Positions 58,701 to 64,000 of a stretch of DNA of 64,000 nucleotides are shown here, in pieces. The position numbers and the translations under genes are program-made. Every line of letters begins with the position of its first letter. Position 1 is the first letter of the stretch. The notes beneath the pieces were generated by a model. The model worked only from the letters and a program-made list of their open reading frames with translations. It had not been told where the DNA came from and ran no database searches. This DNA is from Ifrita kowaldi (Eukaryota; Chordata; Aves; Passeriformes; Cinclosomatidae), in the NCBI GenBank assembly GCA_013398055.1, contig VZRS01003924.1, positions 62,216 through 126,215 of the forward strand. Direction: 5' to 3'.

Positions 58701-61700
58701 GATTCAGATCTGTTTCACTTTTAAAAAATTAGTGACTATTCAGGCCATCAAAATACATCTGCATCACAGACGCACATCTTTAAACCTTCCCATGGTCTCA
58801 GTGACAGAGTCATGCAAAGGTGCACTGAGATACTGCCAACATTTGGCTTAGTTTGTTTCACAAGCACTTCTAAAGTGTTTCCGTATATTTCCTAATTGAT
58901 ACTTGAAGAGGCTAACTATGTAAACACCACAAGTTTAAATCGACAGAAGAAATTAAATGTCAAAGACTTTATAAATAGAGCACAGGTTTGGGAGGCACAG
59001 CATTATGCTGACAGTCAATAAATCATTACAGTGGTTCTATTTATTGTCCCTATTATATCAGAATTGTTTTAACAGTAAGTGCTGACCTCCTATGCCCGTG
59101 CTGTAAAATAAAGCACAGCTGTACTTCACACTTTCATAGTGCTCTTGGTATCCAAGGCACAGCTCCAGCTGATTTCCATGGCAGCTGCGGAGACTGCTCA
59201 GCACATCTGACCTTTGCTGACAATGCTGACATCCAAAACAAAGAAACACATGATTCATTGCCAAAAGTTTGACTGAAGTGATTTTTTTTTTTAATTCTAA
59301 GGAAGGGTTTCTTCTAAAATTATTTATTAATACAGAATCCAGCTCTCTAGGTTGGAACTCATGTTTATGAACAGCAAGACCATAAGTAAGAGTCAGCAAG
59401 ACAGAAGCCTTGCACTTTCTGACTCTTGCCTTTCACCCATTTAGGTTCAAGCATACTATTCTGTCGTTTCCTAATTTTGGTACTTGGTTTGCATTTCTGA
59501 AGTCCCTATAATGTGGATTTTAAAAATTACTCCAAAAGGCTGAAAAATATGATGCATTCTTTATCTCAGGATAACACCTCAGCAGAATGTCCGGTCCCAG
59601 AGGAAAATAACAGGCTCAGTTAGAATCTCCGATCATATTAGAGAAAACCTAATTACTTATCTAGTTAGACTTTCATCAGCAGATTATGATCTCAGCCTGT
59701 AGACATCCAGCCCAAGAAGTCTAGCACAGTTACTAGAAATTGAAAATGGGTTCTAACAAAAATAAATGAAGCAACCTAAGTGTAAGGAGCATTACCAGTT
59801 TCATCTACAATCAATTAGAAATCTCTTTTCAGAAACACAACCATTTATCCTCCATTACAGAATAAAGTAATGTATGCACATGAAGCATTTAAAAGGACAA
59901 TCAGGTACATCTTAGAATGCATCCTAAATAATTCACAAAGTAAGCAATTAATAAATAAACCCAAGAACCACAGGAAACAACATCAACAGAATATTTTTTT
60001 AAATTCCTTTCATTACAAAACCAAGAAGCAATATCCCTCAGGAGATTTAAAGAACGGATGTAATCACAGATGCAATCAGCTTCACAGCAAGCTAAGGTGG
60101 CACCATCCTTCAGCCGAGCATAACCCATCCTGCATTATTAAGAGTTTAAGAGCTAATTAAGAATTTAAGTACCATTTTTGAGATGCAACAGACTTAGTGT
60201 CCCGCAGTGAGCAGGGATAACAGCACACTCCCAGTCAGCTCCTACAGGTCAGGTGCCAGCAGGAGCTTGTGACGACACACAAAGATGCTGGGAGTCAGCA
60301 CTGTCCCCACGCACGGAATAAATGGGTGGTCACTAGATTCTTCCCAGGGCTGGATACTTAGTAACTTACTCACAGAAGCTGGACTAAAGTTTGCACTATA
60401 ATTTTTGTTTATCTAAAGGGATCTTTCTCAAGGGGGAGTTTTAGACTACTATGAAAATATCTTGAGCTTAATTTTTTTTGCTTAATTTTGCTTAATCACT
60501 AAAAAGCTTGAATTCCCACTTAACTGGGGTTTTTTTCCCTCTATGCAGACAGAAAAGGGGAAGAAACGCTCACATATTAAGTAATTAACATAATGTGATT
60601 TTCCAGTGAGATCATCCTTCCTCATTATCCCAAAACACTGCAAATTACTCTCCAGTATGATTAACCTACGCCTGCAAACAGTCCTGGGGGCTATACTGTA
60701 ACATAACACCAACAGTTGTGGGGGTATCATGAATCAAAACAACAAAATTGCTGCTTGTAAATAAGGAAATCAAATTAACATCTCTAATCCGGATGGATAC
60801 AGCTGGTTTAGGAAGTGAGAAAAACAAGGAATCTGACTTGGTCTCATCCTTAGAGTTTGGGGTTTGACTCTTGATTGATCACTGTTTCAAACAAAGCATA
60901 ATTCATTAAGCCAGTACCCCTGGCTGTACAAGAGTCCCATCTGGATGCCCTGTCCATGAATTAACTGCTTCTCAGAGAAAATGGGGCCCACAATGGGCTT
61001 CCAGAAGGGAAAAGGCAAAAACTAGCATTGTATACAGCTGAACAGCAGATACTTAGAGCAGAGTTTTTGGAGCCATTCAGCTCCAACCCTTTCCAGCTCT
61101 CAACAGCCAAGTTGCACCTTAAGGGAGGTGAATAAAGGTACTGATGGAGGGCTTGTCCTCCCTCTCTCACCTGTCAGATGTGCACAAAGGAATTAACACC
61201 TTCTGCAGTGTCTAGGTCTATTCTGCTGGAAGTATTGACCTCCAGCTATAGGGAACATCCACCTCTGGCTACAGGGAACTCCATCAGAGTTAAATTTCAA
61301 GAGGCAAGTGACATTAACAACGAGTTCAAAACAAAAAAAGTAGGATATCCAAAATACAAAATACCTATGTCATGACAGTCTTAGGCAATAGATTCTAGGA
61401 GTGAGAGGTTAACACAAATCGCATCAGTAACTGTGCAGACACTAAACCCACTATGACCACCTTGTTTTACAAATTGTCATTAACAAACAAAATGCAAAAG
61501 TTGATGAAGTCTGCAGTGGCCACAAGAAGTGACACTGGAATCATGGCTACTATAAGTGAAGCTGAAATGGTTGAACAGATGATCCTAAATTTATACTAAT
61601 TATCAAATCTACAGAAAATTCATCAGAATAGACTAAAGCTGGCTACTGAGGCATTTTTGCTGTACCTATAATTTAAAATAGAGTACAAGAGCACAAAGGT

Positions 61701-62147
61701 AAATACTAAATTTCAAAGCTTTTACAAAAACTGTATTGCAGCCAGTTTTATAAGAGATTAGAAATATTTATTCCTGGATTGAGCAGTCATTCAAGCAGGA
61801 GAAGAGCTTTGTGTCTTGGCCTTCCTAAACAAGATTTCCCTCTTCAATGGCTTTGGGCTGAGCTCTGAAGAAATACTTTGACATCGCACACTCAGTTCCC
61901 TTTCTTGATCCATACTGTCCATTGGTTGTCGTCACTAAAAAGAGGCCAGAGCTGCTGGTGCAGAAGCTCAGCTTAGGGTTGTGTATGTACAAAATAAAAT
62001 TACAATGTCCTGAGCTGACAGCATGCAAAGTCACAATGGCTGTGAGTAAGGAAGCACAGCCACCTCGCACTTTCAGGCTGAACACAATTAACAAGCTCTA
62101 CTGCAAAAAGAAAGGATTTCATGCATTATTGTAAGAGTTACATTACT

Positions 62148-62320
62148 GATGGGCTGCCCAGGGTAGGGGTGGAGTCCCCATTCCTGGAGGGATCTAACAG
62201 ATGTGTGGATGTGGCAGCTGGGGACATGGTTAGTGGGGGCCTTGGCAGTGCTGAGGGAACAGTTGGACTGGATGATCTTAGGGCTCGTTTTCAGCCTAAA
62301 CAATTCTATGATTCTAAGTT
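62148..62320 (+). mobile_element. CR1 LINE 3' fragment
   Basis: GATGGGCTGCCCAGGGTAGGG, GGAGTCCCCATTCCTGGAGG, GGGGACATGGTTAGTGGGGGC and terminal CAATTCTATGATTCTAAG. 5'-truncated. Confidence 0.9.
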
Positions 62321-64000
62321 TGCTTTTTTCCCCAAGAGAAATCATTACAATTCTAGAACAAAACCGAAAGATGACAGATCATACATTAAACCTGTTAGAA
62401 TAAACCAACATCTCTCATATGCGAGATGGAAAGGTACTCAGGTTGCAATACCTTATTCCATAAAAATAATTGTCTCCACATTTAATGAAATCATACCAGC
62501 TACTTCCTTCTTATTCTACCAATCATCAGCCTGCTGCAGCTCCATGGACCATGTGCAACCTTCTTTTTGGTTAAAAGGAGCAGCTATGCAAAATACCCAT
62601 TGCATTTCCACAGGTGTAGTGTATTAGGCCAATAAACATCCCGAAGTGTGGAGTTCTTACACACAGTAGCAAAGATCATCAGTGTTACCCGTTCAATGCT
62701 ACTGCACTTCCAGCTGCAGGAGAGGACAACGATCAAAAAACCATTTCATAAAGATTAAATTGTTACAAATTTGCCTGAAGTTCAACTGAGTCACAGTCAG
62801 AAACTTACTATTTTCAGTATGCATGATGTAACATCATCTGTGGCAAAGCTAAAATCTGTAATACAGTTAAGTGTTTAAAAAAGTCACGAATAGCAGCAAA
62901 AGCAAAAATTTGGCCTTAATTTCTGTGTCACAGGCCAGTATGTATTTCTGGCATAAAATTCAGACTTTTAAAGGTTATTTATATAGAGAGGCTTTTTTTT
63001 TTTTCTTTTTTTTGAGCTCATGCATACTATATACAGACAAGGCAACAGAATCCATTACGGCAACAATTTTTTAATTTGACGCTACGGATAGTTCTATCAC
63101 CAAATGAAAGTACTAATAATGGCTGCATGCCTGCTCTTACTTCGGGCATTTCTCCTTTGAAAGTCATTACTATCTCTTCAGCAAGCACTGGTGCTCAGAG
63201 TATTAGAGAAGTCCATCTGAGTCCATCCGAATGTTCGAAGTTTTCCTAGTGTTTATAAAGTTCAGACATCTGACTGTGATTGTATTATCAGCCAATGTGC
63301 TTCAGGACCTGTGAGCATTCAACATGGCAAGAGATGGAAATGCTGCCAATGCTAAAAGGGCAACTTTGGAAGTTAAACGCAAAATCTTTGAACAAACTAT
63401 TTTTTTGAGTAAAATAACTTTCTTTTCTGGTCAGAAATTAACTCACTAGGAGAAGTCAAAAATACTTAATATGTTACCTTCTCAACATTTTATTCAGTGG
63501 AAAAAGTTTAATGGACTATGGTTCTTAACTAACTCTTCAGATACAATACTATATTTTATTAAATTTTGATTAAATGAGTTGCTACTTAGAACACTGGAAG
63601 CTGAAGATGGCCTGTGAGGGGAAAATAAAGGGTAAACATTTTTATGACTCACAAAAGTAGGTCAGACTTCATGATTAACACAATTAAATTTACTCTTGTT
63701 TATATCAAGTTTTGTTTTCTGCACTTCCTAGCAGTCTCCTTGGAAGATAAGGAACCAAATTCTGGTGGTCAGTTCATCCACCAAACTTAAAGCCAGTTAA
63801 AACACTGCTAAAAATCTGAATATTCATGCCCAAAGTCTGTCTTTCTCTAGTATATGCCAACTTAAACATGGTGGTACTTCTATTTCAGAATAGCAATGAC
63901 ACATAGCAAGTGATGTGGGACTGGCACAATGGTATTCGTAACTCCCACCTTTTGCTAGAGAGAAAGGAAAAGGATAAAAACAGGACATCCATCAGGTTAA

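Larger units (their letters stand above)
52866..64000. other. TMEM204 first intron (and IFT140 intron on the other strand), no exon seen
   Basis: I examined this 11-kb stretch for the TMEM204 second exon and for IFT140 exons and found neither. It is AT-rich with CR1 fragments, simple repeats and otherwise unique sequence. Open frames present are short and resemble no family I know. Confidence 0.6.

Noticed and set aside
1..64000. tRNA, rRNA, snoRNA or CRISPR-like arrays
   Set aside because: I saw no cloverleaf with A/B boxes, no convincing C/D or H/ACA snoRNA in the introns and no spaced direct repeats. A covariance-model search would be needed to exclude small RNAs.

Overview
The window looks like bird nuclear DNA, and a songbird is plausible. 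Large spliced genes with canonical GT-AG introns are scattered among many CR1 LINE 3' ends, which is the typical avian repeat landscape. There are CpG-island promoters, one solo retroviral LTR, and no prokaryotic features. I recognise four vertebrate genes. All were identified by translating exons by eye and matching them to remembered family sequences, and reading phase is preserved across every junction listed.

Layout. (1) 1-5740: no recognisable gene. This stretch contains a perfect 2,024-bp direct repeat (1557-3580 and 3582-5605) joined by a single N, almost certainly two overlapping contig ends that were not merged. (2) 5740-15190, + strand: RNPS1, complete. The exons encode the short isoform, and its start codon is split between exon 1 and exon 2. 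A decayed version of the longer N-terminal exon seems to lie at 9327-9393. (3) 15190-35465, + strand: TELO2, 20 coding exons visible. The N-terminal ~80 codons are missing, and the break coincides with a single N at 15369 in the CpG-island promoter. (4) 35215-44206, - strand: the last 12 coding exons of IFT140, tail-to-tail with TELO2 and with likely overlapping 3' UTRs. (5) 44207-64000: one very large IFT140 intron. It holds CR1 copies, a solo LTR (47321-47794), CpG-rich DNA (50700-52300) and, on the opposite strand, the first coding exon of TMEM204 (52586-52865). The remaining TMEM204 exons and the N-terminal WD40 half of IFT140 lie beyond the right edge.

Function. RNPS1 is a nuclear RNA-processing factor (exon junction complex periphery, ASAP/PSAP complexes). 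TELO2 is a chaperone adaptor for PIK-related kinases. IFT140 is a core subunit of the IFT-A ciliary retrograde train. TMEM204 is a claudin-like membrane protein. They are neighbours, not a pathway. The notable points are architectural: very tight RNPS1-TELO2 spacing, convergent TELO2/IFT140 ends, TMEM204 nested antisense in IFT140, a split start codon, and assembly scars marked by single Ns. I found no undescribed biological system.
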